Of a stretch of 47,918 nt of DNA, positions 1 through 7,811 are shown one piece after another. A program made the translations under genes and the position numbers. The stretch is from a bacterium. GTDB lineage: Bacteria > Bdellovibrionota > UBA1018. The DNA is taken from NCBI GenBank assembly GCA_019751945.1, contig JAIEMT010000041.1, positions 1-47,918 of the forward strand, read 5' to 3'. Under the pieces are notes generated by a model that saw only the letters and a program-made list of their open reading frames with translations, made no database searches and was not told where the DNA came from. Positions within the stretch are counted from its first letter, which is position 1. Every line of letters starts with the position of its first letter.

Positions 1-1
1 A

Positions 2-238
2 CTCGCGCCGGCGCGAGTGAACAAGAATCCCCGAGTCATTTCGGCTTACCTCAACCACGCCGTTCAGAAACGCGATCGGGCCCAGTGCACGCATCAACAA
101 GAAGGCAAGCGCTGCACTGAAAGGCGCTGGTTAGATATTCATCACAAGAAACCCTTGTCACAGGGAGGGCAAACGACGCTCGAAAATCTCACCCTACTTT
201 GTCGAGGGCACCATCAGTTAATCCATCATAGGAGTTGA
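2..238 (+). CDS. HNH endonuclease, C-terminal part (5' end outside window)
   Basis: The reading frame is open from base 2, so the gene runs in from outside the window; a GTG at 17 is an internal valine or a fallback start. The visible product has the HNH zinc-nuclease pattern: a Cys after KRDRAQ, a second Cys in GKRC, then LDIHHKKPLSQGG, ENLTLLC and HHQLIHH. It would nick or cut DNA using a His-metal centre, but nothing here shows its target. A near-identical copy lies inverted at 47451-47714. The 3' end overlaps the convergent birA gene by 13 bases. The first 18 bases of the window form a perfect palindrome inside this frame. The HNH assignment is firm; whether the full protein is functional cannot be judged. 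Confidence 0.82.
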   Translation, partial: LAPARVNKNPRVISAYLNHAVQKRDRAQCTHQQEGKRCTERRWLDIHHKKPLSQGGQTTLENLTLLCRGHHQLIHHRS

Positions 239-972
239 AGGCTGACGTCTTCCGCAAACAGACTTGCCGGCACTCCAGTTGCTTCTTCTTGCACCAGGAG
301 TTCTCCGGAGGGGCCGAGGCCTGTGACTTTGCCGCTGCTTTTGTTCCATTTAACGGAGGTCCCGGGTGTCATTACTGCATACCGGAAAAATATATCGGCA
401 GCTAACGCAGGGGAAAAGTCTTTAGAATTCAGTTTTTCAAGCGATTCTAAAATACCATCGACGACTGCTGAGCGAACTTCATCGGGTGAAATTCGTCTTT
501 GGAGAACTTCAGAAAGACTCGTCGCTGGTTGTCCAATCCCTTCTGGGTGGCTCTCGCAATTAATTCCAATTCCAACGATGCCGAAAGAATTGCCCCCATG
601 GCTCGAGCTCTCACAGAGAATGCCGCCTAGTTTCGCATAACCATCGCCGCGTCGGCACCAGAGATCGTTCGGCCACTTCACTTGTACTGAGGCGGAAGGA
701 AAAAGCGAGTTTAACGCTTGGGAGGCGCCGATTCCGGTCAAGATCGGAATCCAAGTCCACAACCGAGTTTCAGGAATGCGCACCACAATCGAAAGATAGA
801 GATTTCCAGAGCCGGACTGCCAAGTTCGTCCCAGGCGACCGCGCCCTGCTTCTTGAATCTGCGAAGAGATCCAACTGCCATGAGGTGCGCCGGTTTCAGC
901 AAGCTTTCGAGCCAGATCGTTGGTCGACGAGCAGCGCTCGACAACGGTATTGGGTAAAATTACTTCAGACAC
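226..972 (-). CDS. birA: Biotin--[acetyl-CoA-carboxylase] ligase (BirA, no HTH domain)
   Basis: Cytosolic enzyme that activates biotin with ATP and attaches it to the carrier lysine of acetyl-CoA carboxylase. The 248-residue protein shows the biotin/adenylate loop GRGRLGR (residues 43-49), KWPNDL (99-104), KLGGIL (114-119) with the catalytic lysine, and GIGIN (134-138), followed by a small SH3-like C-terminal domain. It starts directly with the catalytic domain, so it lacks the N-terminal helix-turn-helix of E. coli BirA and should not repress biotin genes. It overlaps the end of nadC by 13 bases and is probably co-transcribed with it. No strong Shine-Dalgarno sequence precedes the ATG, consistent with translational coupling. 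Confidence 0.93.
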   Translation of the reverse strand: MSEVILPNTVVERCSSTNDLARKLAETGAPHGSWISSQIQEAGRGRLGRTWQSGSGNLYLSIVVRIPETRLWTWIPILTGIGASQALNSLFPSASVQVKWPNDLWCRRGDGYAKLGGILCESSSHGGNSFGIVGIGINCESHPEGIGQPATSLSEVLQRRISPDEVRSAVVDGILESLEKLNSKDFSPALAADIFFRYAVMTPGTSVKWNKSSGKVTGLGPSGELLVQEEATGVPASLFAEDVSLQLL

Positions 973-1826
973 AGCAGTGAGAGATCCACAGATTTGACCG
1001 AGTGAGTGATGGAGCCGGAAGAAATCACGTCCACTCCTTTTAGCACATACGACTCAATATTTGCGGCGGATATGCCTCCCGAAACTTCCACCCAAACTTT
1101 TTTGGATGGCATGATTTTGAGGGCCTCGACGACTTGAGCGGGTTCGAAGTTATCGAGCAACACGGCGTCGACTTGAACTTCGAGGGCTTCGCGAAGCTCT
1201 GGAATCGAGGTGACTTCGACTTCCGTTCGAAGTGTGTGAGGAGCTGCCGCTCGACAACTCTGAACAGCTTGCGTAATTCCTCCAGCTGCTGCGATGTGAT
1301 TTTCTTTGATAAGAATTCCACCCGAGAGATTCAAGCGATGGCTCGAGCCGCCACCAATAATCACTCCTGAAGTGACGAGATCTCTAAAACCCGGAAGAGA
1401 TTTTCGAGTGCTCGCCACGCGGGGTGCTTCGATTTTCAGTTCCTTGCTGCGAGCTTGAACAAGATTGACGAGGTGCCGCGTCTGCGTCGCAACGCCGCTG
1501 ACATACGAAGCGAGATTTAAGAACGGGCGTTCGAGCGCGAGAATAGAGCGCACCGGTCCGTGAAGTTCCACAGTGGTCCAACCCGTTTTCAACTCCCGGC
1601 CATTTTTTAGAAACTCGTGAATCTGAATAGGCATGCCCATTTCATCTGACAGATGTTGAAGCGCATAAACGCCTTCTTCGGCTGCCCAGATGCCATCGGA
1701 TTTCGCCACAATCTTTGCCGAGATCATTTGCGAGCCGCCAGCCGAGAGGGTTCCGCGAGTGGTCCAGTCCCACTGCCAGCAGTCCTCTTCGAGGCCAATA
1801 GAGAGTGCCTTCTTCCAGAAATTCAT
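960..1826 (-). CDS. nadC: Nicotinate-nucleotide pyrophosphorylase (carboxylating)
   Basis: Quinolinate phosphoribosyltransferase, which converts quinolinate and PRPP to nicotinate mononucleotide, CO2 and PPi in de novo NAD synthesis. At 288 residues it has normal family length. Diagnostic segments are TRKSLPGFR (140-148), GGGSSHR (158-164) and IKENHI (173-178), plus the C-terminal barrel strands with LDNF and SGGI. These match the conserved active-site arginine, histidine and lysine positions of the family. It is the first gene of a two-gene unit with birA. The gene is divergent from rph with only about 40 bases between start codons, so promoters for both must sit in or beside that gap. nadA and nadB are not in the window. 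Confidence 0.93.
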   Translation of the reverse strand: MNFWKKALSIGLEEDCWQWDWTTRGTLSAGGSQMISAKIVAKSDGIWAAEEGVYALQHLSDEMGMPIQIHEFLKNGRELKTGWTTVELHGPVRSILALERPFLNLASYVSGVATQTRHLVNLVQARSKELKIEAPRVASTRKSLPGFRDLVTSGVIIGGGSSHRLNLSGGILIKENHIAAAGGITQAVQSCRAAAPHTLRTEVEVTSIPELREALEVQVDAVLLDNFEPAQVVEALKIMPSKKVWVEVSGGISAANIESYVLKGVDVISSGSITHSVKSVDLSLLCLK

Positions 1827-1866
1827 GATAGCTTTCTAATTCGAATTCCATGAAAGGACAATAACG

Positions 1867-2583
1867 ATGATCAGCCGTGAACCCTTGAACCGTAAAACGC
1901 ATGAAATCCGCCCACTTTCCTTGGAGCTGGGGTACACGCGCTACGCAGAAGGGTCGGTTCTGGTGAAGGCCGGGAATACACACGTTTTGTGCAATGCCTC
2001 GGTGGAGGAGTCGGTTCCGGGTTGGTTGAAGGGTACTGGCAAGGGCTGGGTGACGGCCGAGTATTCTATGCTCCCGCGGTCCACTCATACGCGCTCCAAG
2101 CGTGATCGGGAGAAGGTTTCTGGTCGGACCCAGGAAATTCAGCGTCTCATTGGTCGGGCCTTACGCTCCATGGTCGATTTAAAGGCTCTGGGCGAACGCT
2201 CCGTCATTGTCGATTGCGATGTTTTACAGGCCGACGGGGGAACTCGTACCGCTTCGATCACCGGCGCCTGCGTTGCCTTGGCAATGGCCCTCTCTAAGTT
2301 GCCAGGAAAAATTATGGTCGATACGGTTGCTGCTATCAGTGTGGGGATCAAGGACGGTAAAGTCCTGGTGGATCTCGACTATAATGAAGACTCCGCGTGC
2401 GAAGTCGACATGAACTTCGTCATGACCGGAACGGACAAGTTTGTCGAAGTGCAAGGCACCGCCGAGCGTGAAGCCTTCGATAAAAAGCAGCTGGATGAAA
2501 TGACCAGTGCTGCAAGCGAAGCCTTCAAAAAGATTCGCGAAGTTCAATTCTCCGCGCTCAATAAAGCTGGGGTCGAGATCTAA
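1867..2583 (+). CDS. rph: Ribonuclease PH
   Basis: Phosphate-dependent 3'-to-5' exoribonuclease that trims tRNA 3' ends. The 238-residue protein shows the RNase PH signature throughout: [10 protein letters not shown] (62-71), [15 protein letters not shown] (86-100) with the phosphate-binding arginines, and a [18 protein letters not shown] block (117-134). AAAGGA about nine bases upstream supports the ATG at 1867. The 3' end overlaps the convergent gene ending at 2558 by 26 bases. Nothing unusual is seen in the sequence, and the assignment is firm. Confidence 0.95.
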   Translation: MISREPLNRKTHEIRPLSLELGYTRYAEGSVLVKAGNTHVLCNASVEESVPGWLKGTGKGWVTAEYSMLPRSTHTRSKRDREKVSGRTQEIQRLIGRALRSMVDLKALGERSVIVDCDVLQADGGTRTASITGACVALAMALSKLPGKIMVDTVAAISVGIKDGKVLVDLDYNEDSACEVDMNFVMTGTDKFVEVQGTAEREAFDKKQLDEMTSAASEAFKKIREVQFSALNKAGVEI

Positions 2584-3244
2584 GGATCTGGCTGAGTTCT
2601 CGAAGAACGGCCGGGAGCATCTGGGATTCCCAATCCACCGCACCCGTCAGCCCGTCGAATTGAAAATGCTTTCGAAGGTACGGGGCGTAGTACTCATCCG
2701 CCTTACAGCTGGCCATGTAGATTTTTTTCAGCCGTCCGATATCGTGTGAATTATAGAATCGAGGCTTCCAGGTGAAGTCGGGAGTGAATGGGCCGAAGGC
2801 CAATCCCGAGCCGTGTCGAGAATGGCCAATGTAGATCAGTTCGTCGAATTCGTGGACGTGGTTTTCTACAAACCAGAGAAGGTCACGAGAGTGCTCGATC
2901 TGTTGACGGCAGGGGCGCAACGAACTGCTCGCCGCCCAAGTCTCTTGAGGACAGAGAAGGGTCGCCGCTTTTAAAACGACTTCGACCTGACCATCTGCCG
3001 AGATGAACTCACCGGGTGCAGACTCGTGGAGTTCAGCAGCAGTTAGGTGCGATCGAATTCCGGTTTCGATGGCGTTCGCCAAGGGAAGGAGACGCCGACT
3101 TCGATACCAATCTCCCGGATTGACCGAAAGGTCGGAATAGATAACGTCGGCGTATCCTACAATCACTAGCGCGCGAAATTCTGCCGCTTCAGCTCGAGCC
3201 GCGAAGGCGAGCCAGCAGAGAAGTAGAAACTGCGTGGTCCGCAT
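2558..3244 (-). CDS. Secreted protein with a clan CD-like His/Cys motif pair
   Basis: The 228-residue protein is not one I recognise by name. It starts with a clear signal peptide (residues 1-21, hydrophobic core then AEAAE), so it is exported. The mature part contains a hydrophobic strand ending in GHSRHGSG (140-147) and about 35 residues later another strand ending in ASC (178-180). Clan CD cysteine peptidases (caspase, clostripain and legumain types) carry the catalytic His in an HG motif and the Cys in an (A/S/D)-C motif, each after a hydrophobic strand. The resemblance is suggestive only; fold and activity are inferred. It lies 3 bases after the small secreted protein gene at 3248-3541 and probably shares its transcript. 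Confidence 0.6.
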   Translation of the reverse strand: MRTTQFLLLCWLAFAARAEAAEFRALVIVGYADVIYSDLSVNPGDWYRSRRLLPLANAIETGIRSHLTAAELHESAPGEFISADGQVEVVLKAATLLCPQETWAASSSLRPCRQQIEHSRDLLWFVENHVHEFDELIYIGHSRHGSGLAFGPFTPDFTWKPRFYNSHDIGRLKKIYMASCKADEYYAPYLRKHFQFDGLTGAVDWESQMLPAVLRELSQILRSRPQLY

Positions 3245-3247
3245 TTC

Positions 3248-3541
3248 TTAGTCGCCGGAGTAAATTTCCTTAATGGTGGGGTACTGAGCCGGGTCTTGGT
3301 CGCAGATACCCGTAGCGCGAAGTTTTGAAATCGCATTTTCCAGCGAGTAGCAGCTATTGTCGACCCACTCATAGTGCCCGTCTACTTTGATGGCGAAGCT
3401 ATAGGCTTCCTTCGGATTTTTTTCAACGCTACAGTACCGGCCTTCGAAGCTCGATCCCGGAGCGGTGATCACGCACTTGTTCTCAAAGGCTTGAGCTGTG
3501 CCAGCAATAAAGAGACACGAAACCAATAACAGTTTTTTCAT
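3248..3541 (-). CDS. Small secreted cysteine-containing protein, unknown function
   Basis: This 97-residue protein has a signal peptide (about residues 1-18, MKKLLLVSCLF then TAQA), and the mature protein of about 78 residues has four cysteines that could form two disulfides in the periplasm or outside the cell. AAAGGCGGA lies a few bases before the ATG at 3541. The gene is followed 3 bases later by the secreted protein gene ending at 2558, which suggests a two-gene operon of exported proteins. No recognisable domain is seen. Confidence 0.65.
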   Translation of the reverse strand: MKKLLLVSCLFIAGTAQAFENKCVITAPGSSFEGRYCSVEKNPKEAYSFAIKVDGHYEWVDNSCYSLENAISKLRATGICDQDPAQYPTIKEIYSGD

Positions 3542-3595
3542 ACGATCCGCCTTTAGGATGGGGGCGTATTAGTGAAAGGGACTTCGTGTGTCAAA

Positions 3596-3643
3596 TTGAA
3601 AAAGAAGAAGGGCCCCAAGGATCAGAAAAGATCCCCGGAGCCC
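3596..3643 (-). terminator. Rho-independent terminator for the 3689-4033 gene
   Basis: Read on the minus strand, a 14-bp stem (3630-3643 with 3610-3623; all pairs form if G-U pairs are allowed) closes a six-base loop and is followed by a pyrimidine-rich, T-rich tail (3596-3609). It begins 45 bases after the stop codon of the small zinc-binding protein gene and separates it from the next minus-strand gene at 3541. Confidence 0.75.
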
Positions 3644-3688
3644 CTCTGAGGAGGTGGTGGGTACAGCTATTTTGCTTGTCCTAAAGGA

Positions 3689-4033
3689 CTAAGCAACTTT
3701 GTGAGCGCCACGCTTAGCGACGTAAGCTTGGTAGTGCTCAATCTTCTTGTCGTAATCCGGAACCGGCTCGCCGGTTTTCTTGATCAGACCAAATTTAAAT
3801 TGTTCGTAGTGTTCGTCGCAGAAATTGAAACGTTTGGGAGTTGTTTTGCAAGCGACGGCGTGACAAGCGCCGGGAAGGGGATTGTGTCCCTTCGCGCCTT
3901 TTTTTCCGCCGCCACCTTCAGCTGCTGGACCGTGCGCGGGTGCGCCTCCGCCTGCTGGGGCTTGCCCTTTGGGTGCTTCTTTCTTCTCTTCTTTAGCTGC
4001 TGGAGCAGCTCCTGCCTGTTGCGCCTTTGCCAT
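3689..4033 (-). CDS. Small Ala/Gly/Pro/Lys-rich protein with CxxxxC...CxxH putative zinc site
   Basis: The 114-residue protein has two parts. Residues 1-50 are low-complexity (Ala, Gly, Pro, Lys, Glu) and likely disordered. Residues 51-114 form a compact segment with GACHAVAC, then FCDEHYEQFKFGLI, which offers Cys and His ligands in a CxxxxC...CxxH arrangement that fits a structural zinc site. There is no signal peptide, so it should be cytosolic. A strong Shine-Dalgarno (GAGGAGA), a consensus TATAAT about 70 bases upstream and a good terminator suggest a well-expressed, single-gene unit. Function unknown; a nucleic-acid-associated role is possible but not shown. Confidence 0.6.
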   Translation of the reverse strand: MAKAQQAGAAPAAKEEKKEAPKGQAPAGGGAPAHGPAAEGGGGKKGAKGHNPLPGACHAVACKTTPKRFNFCDEHYEQFKFGLIKKTGEPVPDYDKKIEHYQAYVAKRGAHKVA

Positions 4034-4102
4034 AAAAACCGTTCTCCTCTATCCCTTTACCTATCGGCAGCCCGACTTAAAACTTAAGTAAAATAGTACA
4101 GT

Positions 4103-4108
4103 ATTATA
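4103..4108 (-). promoter_or_regulatory. Probable -10 box of the 3689-4033 gene
   Basis: On the minus strand this reads TATAAT, a perfect sigma-70 -10 hexamer, about 70 bases before the ATG at 4033. The -35 region is poor (TAAGTT at 17-base spacing). A small palindrome, TAAGT-A-ACTTA, lies just upstream (plus-strand positions about 4121-4131) and could be an operator. The 167-base divergent gap also must hold the promoter of the carboxypeptidase gene. Confidence 0.4.
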
Positions 4109-4215
4109 GACGCACCGAGTTAAGTAACTTAGGCGATTTGTATATTCTCTAAATCCTATTTATTATTCCGAGATCGCTTTTCAACGTTTGTTTAAAAGCC
4201 ATGGGGGGCAAACAA

Positions 4216-5589
4216 ATGAACACACCAAGGATGGTGGCCACAGCGTTGGCCATAGGTCTTTTCAGTCTTTCCTCTTCTGCAGCAGTCCAAACCGAAGAAT
4301 TACCGAAATACGTCAACATCGCCGCTAAAACCAAAGAACAAAGAACTCTCATTGCCAATGCCGGCGTGAGTATCGAAGCCATTCGTTCAGACGGGATTTG
4401 GGGATTTGCTCGGCCCAACGCTCTTGCACGCGTGAAGAAGGCGGGCTTCAAAGTGTTAAGCACGCACAGCTTTGAAACAGGCCGTGGCGGTCATCAAGGC
4501 GGCGGAATGTCTGCGAAAGACTTTCCGAGCGAAGACTCCCGTTTCCACAACTATAATGAGTTGATCACCGAGCTCGACACTTTGGCCGGAAAGCATTCCG
4601 ACATCGCTAAGGTGGAACAGTTAGGGAAAACCACGGAGGGGCGAAAGATTCTTGCCCTCCACATCAACACGACTCCGATCGAATTGCAGAGTGGCCAGAG
4701 CACGAAGCCCGGCGCTGTGTTTATCGGAAACCACCATGCGCGCGAGCATCTCAGCATCGAGATTCCGCTGATGCTGGCTCAGCATCTGCTTGCAAAGAGA
4801 AACGATCCGGCGATTCAAAAGCTACTCGAAACTCGCGACATCTGGATTCTGCCGATGTTGAACCCCGATGGATCGGAATACGACATCGCAACTGGCGACT
4901 ACCAAATGTGGCGCAAGAACCGCGCGAAGAACCATGACGGCACTTACGGCGTGGATCTGAATCGCAATTACAGCTACTTTTGGAACCATGGTGGTGCTTC
5001 GAATGACCCGAGCGACGAAACCTACATGGGCACGAAGCCGTTCTCTGAAAATGAAACTCAGGCGGTGAAGGCTTTTGTTGAAGCGCACAAGAATTTTAAA
5101 ATTTTGCTAAGCTTTCACACCTTCAGTGAGTTGATTCTCTATCCGTGGGGTCACACTTACGACAAGATCAACAAGCCTCGGGATCTGCAAGTGTACGAGA
5201 CCATGGCCAAGCAGATGTCGAAGTGGAATGGGTATACTCCCCAACAGTCGAGCGATCTTTACATTGCCAGTGGAGACACGACCGACTGGACGTACGGACA
5301 GCAGGGAATCTTTTCATTCACGTTCGAGCTTTCGCCGAGGTCGATGTGGTTTGGCGGCGGGTTCTATCCGGGTGAAGGTGTGATTGACAAGGTTTTCAAC
5401 GATAATTTGAAACCCTGTTTGTACATGATTGATCTAGCGGACGATCCGTACCGCGTACTTGCAAAACCATTGATGTCCTATGGATCGAGCTACCAAGCTC
5501 CCGAGAAATTTATCTCAAAGATCCAGAACGATGGGCAGAACAATGGGCTTTTTGCCGATGTTCTGTTTGAAAAACCGGCGAAGTTCTAA
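4216..5589 (+). CDS. Secreted zinc carboxypeptidase, M14 family
   Basis: Metallo-carboxypeptidase that removes C-terminal residues from peptides outside the cytoplasm. The ATG at 4216 is preferred over 4201: it has a GGGGGG ribosome site 4203-4208 and gives a clean signal peptide (MNTPRMVATALAIGLF...SSAA). In this 457-residue numbering the zinc ligands are H174 and E177 (HARE) and H301 (SFHT), substrate-binding residues lie in LNRNY (about 249-252), and the catalytic glutamate is E371 in FTFELSP. Residues 30-100 look like a propeptide. The domain most resembles carboxypeptidase A/T. The last 75 bases overlap the convergent RNase J gene. With prolyl oligopeptidase and a POT transporter in the window, it fits a peptide-feeding lifestyle. 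Confidence 0.9.
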   Translation: MNTPRMVATALAIGLFSLSSSAAVQTEELPKYVNIAAKTKEQRTLIANAGVSIEAIRSDGIWGFARPNALARVKKAGFKVLSTHSFETGRGGHQGGGMSAKDFPSEDSRFHNYNELITELDTLAGKHSDIAKVEQLGKTTEGRKILALHINTTPIELQSGQSTKPGAVFIGNHHAREHLSIEIPLMLAQHLLAKRNDPAIQKLLETRDIWILPMLNPDGSEYDIATGDYQMWRKNRAKNHDGTYGVDLNRNYSYFWNHGGASNDPSDETYMGTKPFSENETQAVKAFVEAHKNFKILLSFHTFSELILYPWGHTYDKINKPRDLQVYETMAKQMSKWNGYTPQQSSDLYIASGDTTDWTYGQQGIFSFTFELSPRSMWFGGGFYPGEGVIDKVFNDNLKPCLYMIDLADDPYRVLAKPLMSYGSSYQAPEKFISKIQNDGQNNGLFADVLFEKPAKF

Positions 5590-7200
5590 ACGGATCGTCT
5601 CTTGAAGGTCGTTCTCCATCGGCGACCGATTGATGATGGACTGATGGTGATCGTAAACAGCCTTCTTGACGATTTTCTTGGCCTCATCGATGAGCCACCC
5701 TTCCAGGGTCTCGTTGGTGAGGCCTTTTGTTATCACCTCGGGCTCCGATAAGATCTCCCCGTTCTCGGCGTTTCTCACCATCAACGAAAACACCACTCCG
5801 GTTTCGCCCAGCTGACGACGCTCTTTCAGGACGAGCTTGGTGACGTCATTTCCCTCTCGGCCTTCGATCAGAACGCGGGGTTCTTCCATATGCTCTACGA
5901 CCCGACAAGAATCTTGGGTCAGTTCAATGATGTCCCCATTGGTGGCAATGACTGTGTTTTCGGGAGCGACGCCCGCTTCTTCAGCGAGTTGTGCATGATG
6001 AACCAGATGGCGGTATTCACCGTGGATCGGAACAAAGAACTCGGGCTTGGTCCATTCCAACATGGTTTTCAATTCTGGCCGTGTGGCGTGGCCGGAGACG
6101 TGAATGTCCTGCACGGCTTCGTAAAGCACTTCGGCTCCGCGCTTGAAAAGATTGTTCACCATCTTGCCAATCGCTTTTTCATTTCCGGGAATGTAGCGCG
6201 AGCTTAAGACTACTAGATCGCCCTGCATAATCTGAATGGCGCGATGCTCGCCATTGGCGATGCGAACGAGCGAGGAGCTATGCTCTGCTTGACTGCCGGT
6301 AGAAAGGACGATGATGTCTTTTCGGTTGTGGGATTCCAGGTCATCCATAGCCAGGAGAAGACTATCCACGTTTTTAAGATGTCCAGACTCGGTGCCCAGT
6401 CGAACGTTTTGTTCCATGGTTCGACCTGAGAGCACGACCTTTTTCTTCATCTTTCGGGCCAGGTCAAAGACTTGCGCCATTCGTGAAACATTCGAGGCGA
6501 ACATGGCAATCATGGTGAGCCCTTTGGACTCTGAAAAAATCTGCTCAAACTTATTGTAGATCACTTTTTCGCTGAGACTGCAGGTGTGGCGTTCGACATT
6601 GGTGGAATCCGAGAGCAAAAGTTTAACGCCCTTTTCACCCGCTTTTTGGAAGGGCTTGGGGTCAATCGTAGATTCCAAAAACGGAGTGGGATCAATTTTG
6701 AAATCCCCCGTGTGAATTACTCGACCCATGGGCGTGTCGATGATCAGAGCGGCTGCATCCACAATGCTGTGGTTGACCGACGCCGTTTGAACTGTGAAGT
6801 GCTTAAATTTTAGGACATCGCCCATTTTGAAAACACGAATATCCGTGCTGTCGACTAATCCATATTCTGTCAGGCGTTCACGAATCAGGAGGGACGAAAA
6901 CTTGCTGGCAAAAACAGGTGCACGAATTCCAGCTTTCAGCGCAAAGGGAAGGGCGCCGATGTGGTCTTCGTGTCCGTGCGTAATTAAGAAGCCTTTGACC
7001 TTGTCCTTACGTTCTACCAAGTAAGTGAAATCCGGTATGACGAACTCGACTCCAAAATGATCGAGATCCGAAAACATGAGGCCGCAATCGACAACCAGGA
7101 TCTCTTCTTCATGCTCCAAGACGAGACAGTTCATCCCGATCTCACCGAGACCTCCGAGGGGGATGATTCGAAGCGGACTATTCATTGAAGAACTTGCCAT
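5515..7200 (-). CDS. rnj: Ribonuclease J
   Basis: Metallo-beta-lactamase/beta-CASP nuclease with endoribonuclease and 5'-to-3' exoribonuclease activity in mRNA turnover and rRNA maturation. The 561-residue protein has the zinc motif HGHEDH (75-80), the beta-CASP motifs (SDSTNVE, LSTGSQAE, SGHATRPE, PIHGEYRH) and the family's C-terminal domain. An in-frame ATG at 7185 is an alternative start. Its 5' end overlaps uridine kinase by 19 bases, and it is the last gene of a transglycosylase-udk-rnj unit. Its 3' end overlaps the convergent carboxypeptidase gene by 75 bases, so transcripts from the two strands are complementary there. Confidence 0.95.
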   Translation of the reverse strand: MASSSMNSPLRIIPLGGLGEIGMNCLVLEHEEEILVVDCGLMFSDLDHFGVEFVIPDFTYLVERKDKVKGFLITHGHEDHIGALPFALKAGIRAPVFASKFSSLLIRERLTEYGLVDSTDIRVFKMGDVLKFKHFTVQTASVNHSIVDAAALIIDTPMGRVIHTGDFKIDPTPFLESTIDPKPFQKAGEKGVKLLLSDSTNVERHTCSLSEKVIYNKFEQIFSESKGLTMIAMFASNVSRMAQVFDLARKMKKKVVLSGRTMEQNVRLGTESGHLKNVDSLLLAMDDLESHNRKDIIVLSTGSQAEHSSSLVRIANGEHRAIQIMQGDLVVLSSRYIPGNEKAIGKMVNNLFKRGAEVLYEAVQDIHVSGHATRPELKTMLEWTKPEFFVPIHGEYRHLVHHAQLAEEAGVAPENTVIATNGDIIELTQDSCRVVEHMEEPRVLIEGREGNDVTKLVLKERRQLGETGVVFSLMVRNAENGEILSEPEVITKGLTNETLEGWLIDEAKKIVKKAVYDHHQSIINRSPMENDLQETIRLELRRFFKQNIGKKPIVLPIVLDL

Positions 7201-7805
7201 ATTTTTGCTGCTATCACTTCTGCGGCGAGATCGGTTTCCTCTCCGACAATGAGATCGGCAAACTGCCGAGTGGGTTCTAGATACTCATGGTGCATGGGCC
7301 GGACGGTTTCGTAATACTGGTGAATAATACTATCAATGGATCGATTCCGCTCGCTAATATCGCGGTGCAAGCGGCGAATGAAGCGGATGTCCGCTTCGAC
7401 ATTTAAAAAGACTTTCACATCAAAGAGGCTGCGAATTGAGGGTTCCCAGAGGGTGAAAATTCCCTCCACCAAGATCGCGCCAGCGGGTCCAGCCGGAACT
7501 GTTTCGTCTACGCGACGATTGGTTCGAAAATCATAAACCGGCATTTCAATTTTTTGTCCCATGCGAAGCGAAGTGAGATGGGATTTCAGCAGGTTCCAGT
7601 CAAACGCGTTGGGATGGTCAAAGTTGGGTTTTCCATGAGTTTTGAGCTCAGAGGGTGGCGAGGGCAGATAGTAGGAGTCTTGGTGCAGGACAGAAAGCGG
7701 CAATGACTTTCCTGTACCGGCTAGTTTTCCAAGCTGCGCGGCGATCTTGTTGACGAAGGTTGTTTTACCGGAGCCTGAACCACCGGCAATTCCAATGATG
7801 AACAT
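7182..7805 (-). CDS. udk: Uridine kinase
   Basis: Phosphorylates uridine and cytidine to UMP and CMP in pyrimidine salvage. The 207-residue protein has the P-loop GGSGSGKTT (8-16), HQDSYY, the NFDHPNAFDW substrate segment and VEGIFTLW, all typical of the family. AAGGAAGT directly precedes the ATG. It starts 6 bases after the lytic transglycosylase gene and overlaps rnj, so the three are likely one transcript. Confidence 0.93.
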   Translation of the reverse strand: MFIIGIAGGSGSGKTTFVNKIAAQLGKLAGTGKSLPLSVLHQDSYYLPSPPSELKTHGKPNFDHPNAFDWNLLKSHLTSLRMGQKIEMPVYDFRTNRRVDETVPAGPAGAILVEGIFTLWEPSIRSLFDVKVFLNVEADIRFIRRLHRDISERNRSIDSIIHQYYETVRPMHHEYLEPTRQFADLIVGEETDLAAEVIAAKIWQVLQ

Positions 7806-7811
7806 ACTTCC

